DNA of 64,000 nucleotides from JBBIJR01 sp037445875 (GTDB taxonomy: Bacteria; CLD3; SB21): positions 44,469 through 108,468 of the forward strand of contig JBBIJR010000001.1 in assembly GCA_037445875.1 (NCBI GenBank), read 5' to 3'. Of this stretch, positions 41,740 through 51,375 are shown one piece after another. Both the position numbers and the translations under genes were made by a program. The notes below the pieces were generated by a model. The model searched no databases. It was not told the DNA's origin and was given only the letters and a program-made list of their open reading frames with translations. How positions within the stretch are numbered: the first letter of the stretch is position 1; every line of letters begins with the position of its first letter.

Positions 41740-43880
41740 AAAAGAAGAACGATTCCATTGAAATCGAAAAGGCCGTTCTCGAATTCCTGCGGCGCAGCCC
41801 CGACGACGGCTTTAAGTTCAAGGAACTGGCCGGGCAACTGGCCTTTCGGAAGCACGAACAGGAGCGTTTGGGTGAGATTCTCTCGGACATGGTCCTCCGC
41901 GGTATACTGGACAAGCGCAAGAAAAAATATTCCCTCAAGGCGTCCGAACTTATCGGCACCGTTTCCGTCAACAAGAACGGCGAGGGATTTGTCGCGGTGG
42001 AGGGGTTCGAACGCGACTTCTTCGTCGCGCCGCCCCGGTTGAAGACGGCGCTGGACGGCGACCGCGTACTCATCGTCGCGCTCAACCGGAAAGGCCGGGC
42101 TCGCGGGCCCGAGGCCCAGGTCATCCGTGTGCTGGAACGGCGGACGACACGGCTCGTGGGAACGTTCGAGACGGAAGGCGCCTTTGCCTACGTGCGTCCC
42201 GACAACCTCCGAATGCCCAGAGACATCGTGATCCCGGATGACGCCCGCCATAAGGCCCGCCACGGCCAGAAGGTCGTGATCGAGCTGGACGCGTGGGACA
42301 ATGAGCACCTCAATCCTCAGGGCAAAGTGGTGGAAATACTCGGCTACCCGTTCGACAAAGGCGTGGATGTGTTGTCCGTCGTCAAGGGGCACGACCTGCA
42401 TTTCGGCTTTCCCCGTGACGTGGAAGCGCATTGCGGACGACTGCCCGACCGGATCGCGGAGGAGGAAATCGCGCGTCGCTTAGACCTGCGGGACGTCCTG
42501 ACCGTTACGATCGATCCCTTCGACGCCAAAGACTTCGACGACGCCGTATCGCTTGAGGAACTCGAGAACGGCCACTCGCTGCTGGGGGTGCACATTGCCG
42601 ACGTGAGTCATTACGTGCACGAGGGGACGCCTCTGGACCGCGAAGCGTACAAACGAGGTACCAGCACCTACCTCGTGGACCAAGTCATCCCTATGTTGCC
42701 CGAACGATTGTCCAATCATCTGTGCAGCCTGCGGCCCGATGAAGACCGTCTGGCCTACAGCATCCTGATGGAGATGGACACCGACGGCAATGTACTGGAC
42801 TACGACATCGTCGAGACGGTGATTCACAGCCGGAGGCGGCTCACCTATGAAGAGGTCCAGGGCGTGCTCGACGGAAAGCCCGCCAGGCCCCAGGACCCGA
42901 AAATAGTCGAAACGCTGCAACGGATGAACGCACTGGCCAAACGGCTAACGGCGAAGCGGATCGCGGACGGGGGTATTGAATTCGACACGCCGGAAACAAA
43001 ATTCAGGCTGGATGAGCGCGGCAATCCGGTGGAATGTTTCCGGAAAGACCGCCTCGACAGCCACCGGCTGGTGGAGGAATTCATGCTGGCGGCAAACCAG
43101 ACCGCGGCTTCGCACATCGGCCGGCTGCCGGAAAAAGCGGGAAACGGCGGCGTGCCTTTCCTGTACCGCGTGCACGATCGGCCCCCTGTGGACAAGCTGG
43201 AGAACTTCACGCGCCTGATCAAAGTGTTCGGATATGTGATCCCCCGCCACCGCGGCTCGGTCCAATCCAGCCATATCCAGCGGATCATGGAACAGGTCAA
43301 GGGCAAGAAAGAACAGATTCTCCTCGAAAAAGTTGCGATCCGGTCCATGGCCAAGGCGGAATATTCTCCGGAGAACATCGGTCACTTCGGGCTGGCGTTC
43401 AACTACTACACGCACTTCACCTCGCCGATCCGCCGCTATCCCGACTTGATCGTGCACCGGCTGCTCAAAGAATTGGACACGGGTATGACGCACGCACGCG
43501 TCGCCTTCTGGGCCGACCGGCTTCCGGAAGTGGCCCGCCACTGTTCGGAACGGGAAAAGATCGCCACCGAAGCGGAACGGGATTCCGTCAAGGTCAAACA
43601 AGTGCAGTTCATGATCGACCGCGTCGGCGAAGAGTACGACGGTATCGTTTCCGGCGTGATGGCATTCGGAATTTTTGTCGAGATTCCGGAGTATCTGATC
43701 GAGGGGTTGATCCACATCCGGGATCTGGATGACGACTACTACACCTATGACGAAAACCGCTACCGCCTGATCGGAAAGCGGAGCAAACGCGTATATCAGC
43801 TGGGGGACGCGATCCGCATCCGCGTGGTCGCCGTAAGCCCCGAGCGGCAGGAAATCGATTTCGCCATAGCCGACGCATGA
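41736..43880 (+). CDS. rnr: ribonuclease R
   Basis: 714 residues from ATG 41736. RNase R degrades structured RNA 3' to 5'. Parts in order: N-terminal winged-helix (EIEKAVLEFLRRSPDDGFKFKEL), cold-shock domains, the RNB catalytic domain with D-P-F-D-A-K-D-F-D-D-A-V-S (metal-binding Asp residues), H-I-A-D-V-S-H-Y-V and Y-T-H-F-T-S-P-I-R-R-Y-P-D-L, and a C-terminal S1 domain (EYDGIVSGVMAFGIFVEI). The basic tail of E. coli RNase R is short here. The 4-bp overlaps on both sides tie it to the flippase and the LptF/G gene. Confidence 0.95.
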   Translation: MKKKNDSIEIEKAVLEFLRRSPDDGFKFKELAGQLAFRKHEQERLGEILSDMVLRGILDKRKKKYSLKASELIGTVSVNKNGEGFVAVEGFERDFFVAPPRLKTALDGDRVLIVALNRKGRARGPEAQVIRVLERRTTRLVGTFETEGAFAYVRPDNLRMPRDIVIPDDARHKARHGQKVVIELDAWDNEHLNPQGKVVEILGYPFDKGVDVLSVVKGHDLHFGFPRDVEAHCGRLPDRIAEEEIARRLDLRDVLTVTIDPFDAKDFDDAVSLEELENGHSLLGVHIADVSHYVHEGTPLDREAYKRGTSTYLVDQVIPMLPERLSNHLCSLRPDEDRLAYSILMEMDTDGNVLDYDIVETVIHSRRRLTYEEVQGVLDGKPARPQDPKIVETLQRMNALAKRLTAKRIADGGIEFDTPETKFRLDERGNPVECFRKDRLDSHRLVEEFMLAANQTAASHIGRLPEKAGNGGVPFLYRVHDRPPVDKLENFTRLIKVFGYVIPRHRGSVQSSHIQRIMEQVKGKKEQILLEKVAIRSMAKAEYSPENIGHFGLAFNYYTHFTSPIRRYPDLIVHRLLKELDTGMTHARVAFWADRLPEVARHCSEREKIATEAERDSVKVKQVQFMIDRVGEEYDGIVSGVMAFGIFVEIPEYLIEGLIHIRDLDDDYYTYDENRYRLIGKRSKRVYQLGDAIRIRVVAVSPERQEIDFAIADA

Positions 43881-44968
43881 AACTCCTCAGTATTCTCGAC
43901 CGGTACCTGGTCCGGAAATTCCTCGGTGTCCTTCTGTTCGCCGTCGTGGCCATGGTATCGATCTTCGTCGCCGTCAACTACGTCGAAAACGCCGACCGCT
44001 TTATCGACCGGCGCGTGCCCAACGAGGTGATCGTCGAGTATTACCTCAATTTCGTCCCGCACATCGTCACGTTGACCCTTCCGGTGGACATCTTGCTGGC
44101 CAGCCTGTTTTCGGTGGGCAGTCTCGCCCGGTTCAACGAACTGACGGCCATCAAGGCGTCCGGCATCAGTATTTACCGGTTGATTCTTCCGCTCCTCTTG
44201 CTCGCGGTGCTGGTCACGGCCGGTAATTTCTGGATCAGCGAAAATGTCGTACCTTCCGCCAATCGACGCAAATCGGAATTGTGGCAGACCCACGTGGAGA
44301 GGGGAACGACCGCACGGCGCATCAGCGGCACCGACATCACGCTCTACGACCCGAGCGGGGTCAAGGTAGTCATTGACCGGTTCGACCGTCGGCGGGTGGT
44401 GATCAACAACATCTCGATCCAGCACTACTACGGCACCTCACTCATCAGTCGTGTAGATGCACTGGAAGCGTCCTGGGACTCGTCCCGCTCTCTCTGGGCG
44501 CTCAAGAACGGCGCCGTGCGCACGTTCGAAGGCGGTCGTGAACGGGTCGAGCTGTTCACCCGCGTGGAACGCGACGACCTTTTCTTTGCCCCGGACGATA
44601 TCCTCAAGCGCGAGCAAAACCCAGACGAAATGGACTACGTCGAGCTGAATCAATTCATCGAGAAACTGAAGCGAAGCGGATCCCGTACCGAGCGGTGGGA
44701 AGTCGACTATCACCTCAAGTTTGCTTATCCGGTCACCTGTTTTTGCATGGTCCTGTTCGGTGCGCCGCTGGCGGCCGTCAGGAAGAAAAGCGGAGCCGGA
44801 GTGAACATCTTCCTGACGCTCGTCGTATGTTTTGCCTATTGGATTGCCATTCAGGTGGGACGTTACATGGGCTACAATCAGACGCTCGATCCGATCCTCG
44901 CCTCATGGATTGGCAACATGATCTTTTCGACGCTCAGTTTGCTGATCCTGCTCCGCGTTCGAAGCTAA
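43877..44968 (+). CDS. LPS export permease, LptF/LptG family
   Basis: 363 residues of the YjgP/YjgQ family. Such proteins form the membrane part of the LptB2FG transporter that pulls lipopolysaccharide from the inner membrane. The N-terminal R-Y-L-V-R-K-F-L-G-V-L-L-F, about six membrane segments (three before and three after a periplasmic jellyroll of about 180 residues) and the N-E-L-T-A-I-K-A-S-G-I-S cytosolic loop are the family marks. LptF and LptG cannot be separated here because only one copy is in view. It overlaps rnr by 4 bp. Confidence 0.92.
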   Translation: MKLLSILDRYLVRKFLGVLLFAVVAMVSIFVAVNYVENADRFIDRRVPNEVIVEYYLNFVPHIVTLTLPVDILLASLFSVGSLARFNELTAIKASGISIYRLILPLLLLAVLVTAGNFWISENVVPSANRRKSELWQTHVERGTTARRISGTDITLYDPSGVKVVIDRFDRRRVVINNISIQHYYGTSLISRVDALEASWDSSRSLWALKNGAVRTFEGGRERVELFTRVERDDLFFAPDDILKREQNPDEMDYVELNQFIEKLKRSGSRTERWEVDYHLKFAYPVTCFCMVLFGAPLAAVRKKSGAGVNIFLTLVVCFAYWIAIQVGRYMGYNQTLDPILASWIGNMIFSTLSLLILLRVRS

Positions 44969-44973
44969 AAAAA

Positions 44974-45008
44974 AAGCGTTGCAGAACCCCGAAAAAACTG
45001 CAACGCTT
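44974..45008 (+). terminator. 11-bp inverted repeat after the LptF/G gene
   Basis: AAGCGTTGCAG (44974-44984) and CTGCAACGCTT (44998-45008) are perfect complements with a 13-base loop, starting a few bases after the stop. The A-tract (44967-44975) precedes the stem and no T-tract follows, so as a classic terminator it would suit transcription on the minus strand. On the plus strand it may protect the 3' end or act with Rho. Confidence 0.5.
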
Positions 45009-45197
45009 CCAAATTGATCGCGTGAGATACGCGACCAATCTAGCCCTAAACCCTCACAAAGAGGAGAATCTTTTCAGAAATTTGAAAGAACGAGTTAAGA
45101 AATCTGAATAACGAGCGCGCATCTTGCAGATAAGTCTAATATTTACAATATGCGAGTCCGTCGCCTGTCACCAACACCAAGTAAGGGGGCAATCCCT

Positions 45198-45908
45198 ATG
45201 CCAGGAAAATCATCCCGAGAAAAGGGCAGAAGAACGAGGGTCGACTACGGCAAGAGCCTGCAAACACTCATCGTACGGTACCGCGGTAGAAAGCATCCCC
45301 TCGATTTTCGCAACAGATACGAACTGGTCGTGGCCGTGCTGTTGGCTGCGCAGGATTCCGACGCTCACATCAACAAGGTGACAATGGCTTTTTTCGAGGC
45401 CTTTCCATCGATGAAGGAACTGGCTGCCGCGACGGCCGAGCAATTACACCCTTATCTGTCCAGTGTAAGGAATTTCCGCAATAAATCGCGATGGCTGGCG
45501 GCGTTAGCCTCCTCGGTCGGCAGTGACGAAAACATCCCGTCGACCATGGACGGGCTGACGGCCCTGACGGGCATCGGGAGGAAGTCGGCCAATGTGATTA
45601 TCCGGGAATCGGGCGGTCCGGTCGAAGGGATTATCGTGGACCTGCACGTGGTACGCGTGGCCCCGCGTCTTGGAGTTGCCGTCTCGGACAAACCCGATAA
45701 GATCGAAAAGGAACTGATGGCCGCACTACCAAGGGAGCAGTGGGGCGAGGTGGGAATGGCCATGTCCTTCCTGGGACGCGAGATCTGCCGGCCCTCGAAA
45801 CCGAAGTGCGGAGAGTGCCCGATGAACGGCGTGTGCGCCTTCTACCATCAAGGAAAGCCGGTGAAGAAAAAAGGCGGGAAGAAGGTCAGACTTTCATCGC
45901 GGCGATGA
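45198..45908 (+). CDS. nth: endonuclease III-family DNA glycosylase
   Basis: 236 residues from ATG 45198 (AGGGGG upstream; ATG 45150 is possible). The enzyme removes oxidised pyrimidines and nicks the abasic site. The helix-hairpin-helix L-T-G-I-G-R-K-S-A-N-V carries the catalytic Lys. V-D-L-H-V-V-R-V carries the catalytic Asp. The C-terminal 4Fe-4S cluster loop is C-R-P-S-K-P-K-C-G-E-C-P-M-N-G-V-C. The family usually reads GVGRKTA and VDTH, so this is a slightly diverged member. The basic tail (KKKGGKKVRLSSRR) overlaps the 3' end of the convergent Fe-S gene by 23 bp. Confidence 0.92.
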   Translation: MPGKSSREKGRRTRVDYGKSLQTLIVRYRGRKHPLDFRNRYELVVAVLLAAQDSDAHINKVTMAFFEAFPSMKELAAATAEQLHPYLSSVRNFRNKSRWLAALASSVGSDENIPSTMDGLTALTGIGRKSANVIIRESGGPVEGIIVDLHVVRVAPRLGVAVSDKPDKIEKELMAALPREQWGEVGMAMSFLGREICRPSKPKCGECPMNGVCAFYHQGKPVKKKGGKKVRLSSRR

Positions 45909-46506
45909 CCGCTTCGAAGACCTTGGGGTAGGTACCGCACCGGCAGAGGTTTCCGCTCACGGCCTGCCGAATTTCATCGAGGGTTGGATCGGGATTACGG
46001 TCCAGCAGATGCTTGCAGCTCATCACCATGCCTGGCGTACAGAACCCGCATTGCATGGCGTCGGTTTCCAGAAACGCCTGCTGCACGCGATGCAGCCTGC
46101 CGTCCCGAGCTATACCCTCGATGGTCCACACGGGCTTTCCGATGGCGTCCATCGCCAGGGTGAGACAGGAAGCAACGGCGCGTTCGCCCACGATCACGGT
46201 GCAGGCACCGCACGCCCCACGGTCGCATCCGATCTTGGTGCCCGTCAGATGCAAACCGTCTCGAAGCGCTGCCACCAGCGTCGTCCTCGGTTCCACTCGC
46301 ACGCGCACGGTCTTCCCGTTGACCTCCAGCGCGATCTCCGTCGCCTCGGGCCCGAAAACACGCCCGGCAGGCGTCTCGCATGAATTATGAAACGCACCCA
46401 AGAGCCCTTCGGAGCCTGCGGCGATCCCGATCGATGTGATCCCGAAGCCTTTGAGGAAATTTCGCCGGGAGATTCCGGCTCCGCGTTTCGAACCATTCCT
46501 CGACAC
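45886..46506 (-). CDS. Tat-exported 2Fe-2S subunit of a molybdenum hydroxylase-type enzyme, orphan
   Basis: 206 residues from GTG 46506; the open frame reaches 46569 but that lead is not signal-like. The twin-arginine motif S-R-R-N-F-L-K starts the export signal (GFGITSIGIAAGSEGLLGA). The plant-type 2Fe-2S cluster is C-D-R-G-A-C-G-A-C, with a fourth Cys in A-S-C-L-T. The C-terminal cluster domain is C-G-F-C-T-P-G-M-V-M and C-R-C-G-T-Y. This is the small subunit layout of xanthine dehydrogenase/isoquinoline oxidoreductase-type enzymes. The molybdopterin large subunit that it needs is not next to it; the upstream gene is divergent. Confidence 0.85.
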   Translation of the reverse strand: MSRNGSKRGAGISRRNFLKGFGITSIGIAAGSEGLLGAFHNSCETPAGRVFGPEATEIALEVNGKTVRVRVEPRTTLVAALRDGLHLTGTKIGCDRGACGACTVIVGERAVASCLTLAMDAIGKPVWTIEGIARDGRLHRVQQAFLETDAMQCGFCTPGMVMSCKHLLDRNPDPTLDEIRQAVSGNLCRCGTYPKVFEAVIAAMKV

Positions 46507-46657
46507 GGTATCAATGTAACGGACGCGCTGCAAGAAAAGCAAGTCCAAACACGGCGAACCACAGGCCATCGATGCAGTCCTCGCGGTTGCTTTCCGGGCG
46601 TAACGGACGTCCCGTACTCATGGTCCCGAATCGACCGTTTCTCTTCTCCGAAACTTG

Positions 46658-46686
46658 TTGAACGTGTTTCAGCATTTCGCTAAGTT
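46658..46686 (+). promoter_or_regulatory. promoter for the AhpD-like gene
   Basis: TTGAAC (46658-46663), 17 bp, TAAGTT (46681-46686). ATG 46718 follows after about 25 bases with AAGGAG in between. Confidence 0.5.
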
Positions 46687-46717
46687 TTTATCTTTAACGA
46701 CGATAAGGAGTGCGGGC

Positions 46718-47062
46718 ATGAGCCGTTTCAGTGAGTTCACCGAATTTCGCCAACGCATGAACGAGCGGATTCTCGAACAGGATCACAAAGTAGTCAAACG
46801 TTTCTTCTCGGTAGATACGCTGACCTACGTGCCGGGCGCACTGGACGTGAAGACGAAAGAGATGCTCGGGCTGGTAGCTTCCATGGTACTGCGCTGCGAC
46901 GACTGCGTGTCCTACCATATCAATAAGTGCAAGGAAGCCGGGGCCACGCGGGAGGAACTGTTCGACGTATTCAGCGTTGCGCTCGTGGTGGGAGGTTCGA
47001 TCGTGATCCCGCATCTCCGGCGGGCCGTAGATTTTCTCGACGAGATCGAATCGATGAAATAG
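46718..47062 (+). CDS. AhpD-like/carboxymuconolactone decarboxylase family protein
   Basis: 114 residues from ATG 46718 (AAGGAG upstream; the frame extends to 46655 without a site). It shows the all-helical CMD/AhpD fold: K-T-K-E-M-L-G-L-V-A-S, the redox centre C-D-D-C-V-S-Y-H and A-G-A-T-R-E-E-L-F-D-V-F-S-V-A-L-V-V-G-G. The CxxC...H arrangement is that of peroxidase-type AhpD proteins, which act in thiol-based peroxide defence, often with lipoyl partners. Single-gene unit before the RND pump. Confidence 0.85.
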   Translation: MSRFSEFTEFRQRMNERILEQDHKVVKRFFSVDTLTYVPGALDVKTKEMLGLVASMVLRCDDCVSYHINKCKEAGATREELFDVFSVALVVGGSIVIPHLRRAVDFLDEIESMK

Positions 47063-47099
47063 TCGGGCGGAAGGACCGTTCTTTGTTGGTACGGCTGTC

Positions 47100-48188
47100 A
47101 TGGAAGACACGGATCGGAAGGCGCGTATCGTGAGACGCTTGCTCCTCTGGGGACTGATTGTGGTCGTAATCGTGGGACTGGCTCTGAACAAGTGGCTCTC
47201 CTCCAAGGGACCGTCGCGCTCGGAATCCGCCGGGCGTGCCGCCCTTCAGAGCGTCCCGGTGAGCGCCCGGACCATGCGGTACGAGCCGCTGGTCAACCGC
47301 GTGCTGACGACGGGGACGACCATCGCCGACGAGGAAGTCGAGTTGAGGGCCGAAGTGGCCGGCCGGATCACAGAGATCCATTTCCAGGAAGGCCGGCGCG
47401 TACGGAAGGGAGACCTGCTCGTCAAACTCAACGACGCCGACCTGCAGGCCCAATGGACCAAGGCCGAATCGCGAAAGAAGCTCGCCGTTTCCAACGAATC
47501 CCGTCAGCGGGCCCTGTTCGAAAAACAACTGCTTTCTCAGGAACTCTACGACGCGGCGCTCAATGAACTGCAGTCGGTGGAAGCGGACCTGCAGTTGTTG
47601 AAGGCCCAGATTCAGAAAACGGAGATCCGTGCGCCGTTTGACGGCGTGATCGGGTTGAAGTACGTGAGCGAGGGCAGTTACATCTCATCGGCGAGCCGCG
47701 TGGCGTCGCTCCAGAACCTCTCGCGCGTAAAGATCGATTTCTCCGTCCCCGAAAAGTACGCCGGGGACGTTGTCAAAGATTCGGAGATCGGATTCTCGAT
47801 CCCCGGTTCGGACCGGACATACAAGGGTCGAGTTTACGCCATCGAGCCCAAGATCGACCTTGCCACCCGGACCGTGCAGCTCCGCGCCGTGTGCGACAAT
47901 CCGGGCGAGCGCCTGCTGCCCGGCTCGTTTGCCAATATCGAGGTCATCTTGCGCCGCATCGACCGGGCGCTGATGGTCCCCACCGAGGCCCTTATCCCGG
48001 AACTCAAGGGCCATCGGGTCTTCGTCTGCCGCAACGGCCAGGCGGTTTCCTGTCCCGTCGAGATCGGGTTGCGTACCGATACTCACGTCCAGATACTTCG
48101 CGGCCTGGCCGAATCGGACACGCTGATCACGACCGGTATTTTGCAGCTGCGGGACGGAATTCCCGTGGTGATCTCCCGGATCGACTAA
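47100..48188 (+). CDS. RND efflux periplasmic adaptor
   Basis: 362 residues of the AcrA/MexA (HlyD_D23) family. An N-terminal membrane anchor (LLLWGLIVVVIVGLALNKWL), first half of a lipoyl/barrel-sandwich (E-V-E-L-R-A-E-V-A-G-R-I-T-E-I-H-F-Q-E-G), a helical hairpin coiled coil (about 125-165), the second lipoyl half (I-R-A-P-F-D-G-V-I-G-L-K-Y-V-S-E-G) and a beta-barrel domain (SIPGSDRTYKGRVYAIEP) are seen. It bridges the inner-membrane pump to an outer-membrane channel. It lies 24 bp before the pump gene. No TolC-like gene is in the cluster. Confidence 0.92.
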   Translation: MEDTDRKARIVRRLLLWGLIVVVIVGLALNKWLSSKGPSRSESAGRAALQSVPVSARTMRYEPLVNRVLTTGTTIADEEVELRAEVAGRITEIHFQEGRRVRKGDLLVKLNDADLQAQWTKAESRKKLAVSNESRQRALFEKQLLSQELYDAALNELQSVEADLQLLKAQIQKTEIRAPFDGVIGLKYVSEGSYISSASRVASLQNLSRVKIDFSVPEKYAGDVVKDSEIGFSIPGSDRTYKGRVYAIEPKIDLATRTVQLRAVCDNPGERLLPGSFANIEVILRRIDRALMVPTEALIPELKGHRVFVCRNGQAVSCPVEIGLRTDTHVQILRGLAESDTLITTGILQLRDGIPVVISRID

Positions 48189-48212
48189 CCGGCTCAACCG
48201 AAAGCCCCGATC

Positions 48213-51200
48213 ATGAGCCTCTCTGACACTTCGATCCGCCGTCCGGTGCTGGCGACGGTGATGAACATCTTGATCATCATTTTCGGCATCATCGGATTCA
48301 CGTTTCTCGGGATCCGAGAGTATCCATCGGTCGATCCTCCCGTCGTGACGGTCTCTACGAACTACACCGGCGCCAACGCCGATGTGATCGAGTCCCAGAT
48401 CACGGAGCCGTTGGAGGAATCGATCAACGGCATTGCCGGGATCCGGACGCTGACCTCGGCGAGCCGCGAAGGCCGCAGTACGATCACGGTCGAGTTCGAG
48501 CTCGAGGTGGACCTGGAGGCCGCAGCCAACGACGTCCGCGACCGCGTGTCGCGTGCGACAAGGAACCTGCCTCCGGACGTGGATCCGCCCGTCGTCACCA
48601 AGGCAGACGCCAACGCGGCCCCCATCGTTTTTCTCAATGTGCAGAGCGATACGCGCAATCTCCTGGAGACGACCGACATCGCCCAGAACGTGTTCAAGGA
48701 ACGCCTCCAAACGATTCCGGGCGTGAGCGAAGTACGCGTCTGGGGTGAAAAGAAGTACTCGATGCGTCTGTGGCTGGATCCCGCCCGCCTGGCCGCTTAC
48801 CAGCTGACTCCGCTGGACGTACGCAGCGTGCTGAACCGCGAGAACGTGGAACTGCCATCCGGCCGGATCGAGGGTAACGCGACCGAGTTGACGGTCCGTA
48901 CGATGGCGCGGCTCCAGACGCCCGACGACTTCAACAAGGTCATCCTGAAGGAAAGCGGCGGCAGCGTGGTCCGGCTGAAAGACATCGGGCGCGCGGAACT
49001 CGGCCCCGAAAACGAGCGCACGCTGCTCAAGCGGGACGGAATTCCCATGGTCGGCGTGGTCCTCGTACCGCAGCCCGGCGCCAACAACATCGCCATTGCG
49101 GACGAATTCTACCGGCGCGTCGAACAGATTCGCAAGGAACTACCCTCCGATATCAAGCTGGGCTTCGGTTTCGATATCACGACCTTCATCCGAAAATCCA
49201 TCGCCGAGGTTGAGGAAACGATCTTTCTCGCTTTCAGTCTCGTGGTCCTGATCATTTTCCTTTTTCTCCGCGACTGGCGCACAACCGTCATTCCGTCGAT
49301 CGCCATCCCGATTTCGCTGATCGGTGCATTTTTCATCATGTACGCGGCCGATTTTTCCATCAACGTGCTGACGCTGCTGGGGATTGTCCTCGCCATTGGT
49401 CTTGTTGTGGACGATGCCATCGTCGTCCTGGAGAACATCTTCGCGAAGGTCGAGCAGGGCGTGCCGCCCCTGGAGGCCGCTCACAAGGGATCGACCGAGA
49501 TCTACTTTGCGATCATCTCGACGACCGTCACGCTGGCGGCCGTTTTTTTGCCGATCATGTTCCTGGAAGGGCTCACGGGCCGGCTTTTCCGCGAATTCGG
49601 CATCGTGGTCGCCGGTTCGGTCATCATCTCGGCGTTCGTATCGCTCACGCTGACGCCGATGATGAGCTCGCGCGTTCTTCGCAAACACGGAGAACACAAC
49701 CGGTTTTACCGAACCACGGAACCGTTCTTTGACGGTCTCGCAGCGGGCTACCGTCGCGCCCTCGAGTCGTTCATGAACCGGCGGTGGCTGGTGTTTCCGA
49801 TCCTCACCGTCGCGGTGGGCCTCAGTCTGCTGATCGGCGTCACACTGCCGTCGGAACTGGCCCCGCTCGAGGACCGGAGCGGCATGCAGGTGGTCTCCAC
49901 CGCGCCCGAAGGCGCCACGTTCGAATACATGGACCTCTACATGAGCGGGCTCGTGGACCTCGTACGCGATTCGGTGCCGGAGGCCCGGGCCATCATCAGC
50001 GTTACGTCGCCGGGCTTCTCGGCTTCCGGTTCCGTCAATTCCGGATTCATGCGCCTCTACCTCACCGACCGCGAGGAGCGCGGGCGATCCCAGCAGGAAA
50101 TCGCCGAGCGTCTGCTGGCGGAGTTTGGCAAATTCACCGGCGCGCGAACGTTTGTAGTGCAGGAACAATCGATCCGGAGCAGCGGCGGTCTCCCCGTGCA
50201 GTTCGTCCTCCAGGCCCCGAACTTCGAAAAATTGAGAGAGTTTCTGCCGGTGTTCCTCGACGAAGTTCGAAAGGACCCGGCCTTTCAGGTCGTCGACGTG
50301 AACCTGAAATTCAACAAACCGGAACTGCGCATCGATATCCTGCGGGACCGCGCCAGGGCTCTGGGGGTATCGGCCAGCGACATTGCCCAGACGATCCAGA
50401 TGGCGTACAGCGGCCAGCGTTTTGGTTTCTTCATCATGAACGGAAAGCAATACCAAGTGATCGGTCAGGTGATCCGGGAAAAACGCGACGAGCCGCTTGA
50501 TCTGAAATCGCTGTACGTCAAGAACAGTCAGGGACAGCTTATTCAGCTGGACAATCTGGCCCGGGTTTCGGAGGAAGTAAGCCCTCCGCAATTGTACCGC
50601 TTCAACCGTTACATTTCGGCAACAGTGTCCGGCGGATTGTCTCCGGGCTACACGCTCGGCGAGGGTATAGAGGCCATGAGAGCCATCGCGCAGCGGACGC
50701 TCGACGAGACCTTCAGCACCGCACTGGACGGGCCTTCCAAGGATTTCACGGAGAGCTCATCCAGTCTGCTGTTTGCTTTTCTGCTGGCCCTGGTCCTGAT
50801 TTACCTCGTGTTGTCGGCGCAATTCGAGAGCTTTCGAGGTCCCTTTATCATCTTGTTCACCGTGCCTCTGGCCCTCTTCGGCGCGCTCGCGTCGCTATGG
50901 TATGCCGCCCAGACGCTCAACATTTTCAGCCAGATCGGTATGATCATGCTGATCGGTCTGGTGACCAAGAACGGCATCCTGATCGTGGAGTTCGCCAATC
51001 AGCGCCTGGCGCTCGGTTTGAGCGTCTTCGATGCGATCGTGGGGGCGGCAGCCGCTCGTTTCCGGCCCATTCTCATGACAAGTCTGACGACCATTCTCGG
51101 TATAACCCCTATTGCCTTCTCGCTAGGGGCCGGATCGGAAAGCCGGGCGCCGATGGGAATCGCCGTCGTGGGGGGCATGATCTTTTCCACTCTGCTCACC

Positions 51201-51323
51201 CTGTTCGTGATCCCGGCTATTTACTCGTTCGTAATGGCCGGTCAGGCGAAGAAGTATCAGTCTATCGAGAAGGAGGAACACCGGGCTGGCGCAGCGGTGC
51301 CGGAGGCGGAACCGGTGGGATAA
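48213..51323 (+). CDS. RND efflux permease (HAE-1/AcrB-like)
   Basis: 1036 residues, full length. Twelve membrane segments in two repeats flank two large periplasmic domains. TM4 carries the proton-relay pair Asp-400/Asp-401 in G-L-V-V-D-D-A-I-V-V. Other family blocks: R-R-P-V-L-A-T-V-M-N at the start, F-L-R-D-W-R-T-T-V-I-P, F-L-P-I-M-F-L-E-G-L-T-G-R-L-F-R-E-F, G-L-V-T-K-N-G-I-L-I-V-E-F and R-F-R-P-I-L-M-T-S-L-T-T-I-L-G. It exports hydrophobic or amphipathic drugs and metabolites using the proton gradient. Substrates cannot be told. It relies on a TolC partner coded elsewhere. Confidence 0.95.
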   Translation: MSLSDTSIRRPVLATVMNILIIIFGIIGFTFLGIREYPSVDPPVVTVSTNYTGANADVIESQITEPLEESINGIAGIRTLTSASREGRSTITVEFELEVDLEAAANDVRDRVSRATRNLPPDVDPPVVTKADANAAPIVFLNVQSDTRNLLETTDIAQNVFKERLQTIPGVSEVRVWGEKKYSMRLWLDPARLAAYQLTPLDVRSVLNRENVELPSGRIEGNATELTVRTMARLQTPDDFNKVILKESGGSVVRLKDIGRAELGPENERTLLKRDGIPMVGVVLVPQPGANNIAIADEFYRRVEQIRKELPSDIKLGFGFDITTFIRKSIAEVEETIFLAFSLVVLIIFLFLRDWRTTVIPSIAIPISLIGAFFIMYAADFSINVLTLLGIVLAIGLVVDDAIVVLENIFAKVEQGVPPLEAAHKGSTEIYFAIISTTVTLAAVFLPIMFLEGLTGRLFREFGIVVAGSVIISAFVSLTLTPMMSSRVLRKHGEHNRFYRTTEPFFDGLAAGYRRALESFMNRRWLVFPILTVAVGLSLLIGVTLPSELAPLEDRSGMQVVSTAPEGATFEYMDLYMSGLVDLVRDSVPEARAIISVTSPGFSASGSVNSGFMRLYLTDREERGRSQQEIAERLLAEFGKFTGARTFVVQEQSIRSSGGLPVQFVLQAPNFEKLREFLPVFLDEVRKDPAFQVVDVNLKFNKPELRIDILRDRARALGVSASDIAQTIQMAYSGQRFGFFIMNGKQYQVIGQVIREKRDEPLDLKSLYVKNSQGQLIQLDNLARVSEEVSPPQLYRFNRYISATVSGGLSPGYTLGEGIEAMRAIAQRTLDETFSTALDGPSKDFTESSSSLLFAFLLALVLIYLVLSAQFESFRGPFIILFTVPLALFGALASLWYAAQTLNIFSQIGMIMLIGLVTKNGILIVEFANQRLALGLSVFDAIVGAAAARFRPILMTSLTTILGITPIAFSLGAGSESRAPMGIAVVGGMIFSTLLTLFVIPAIYSFVMAGQAKKYQSIEKEEHRAGAAVPEAEPVG

Positions 51324-51375
51324 GGACGGGTCTGAGACGAGATTTGTTGAAAGGCGCCCTGCAAGGATAAAAAGA

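Noticed and set aside
44969..45197. tRNA or small RNA gene near the hairpin
   Set aside because: One strong stem only; no cloverleaf, T-loop or CCA-like end could be found.
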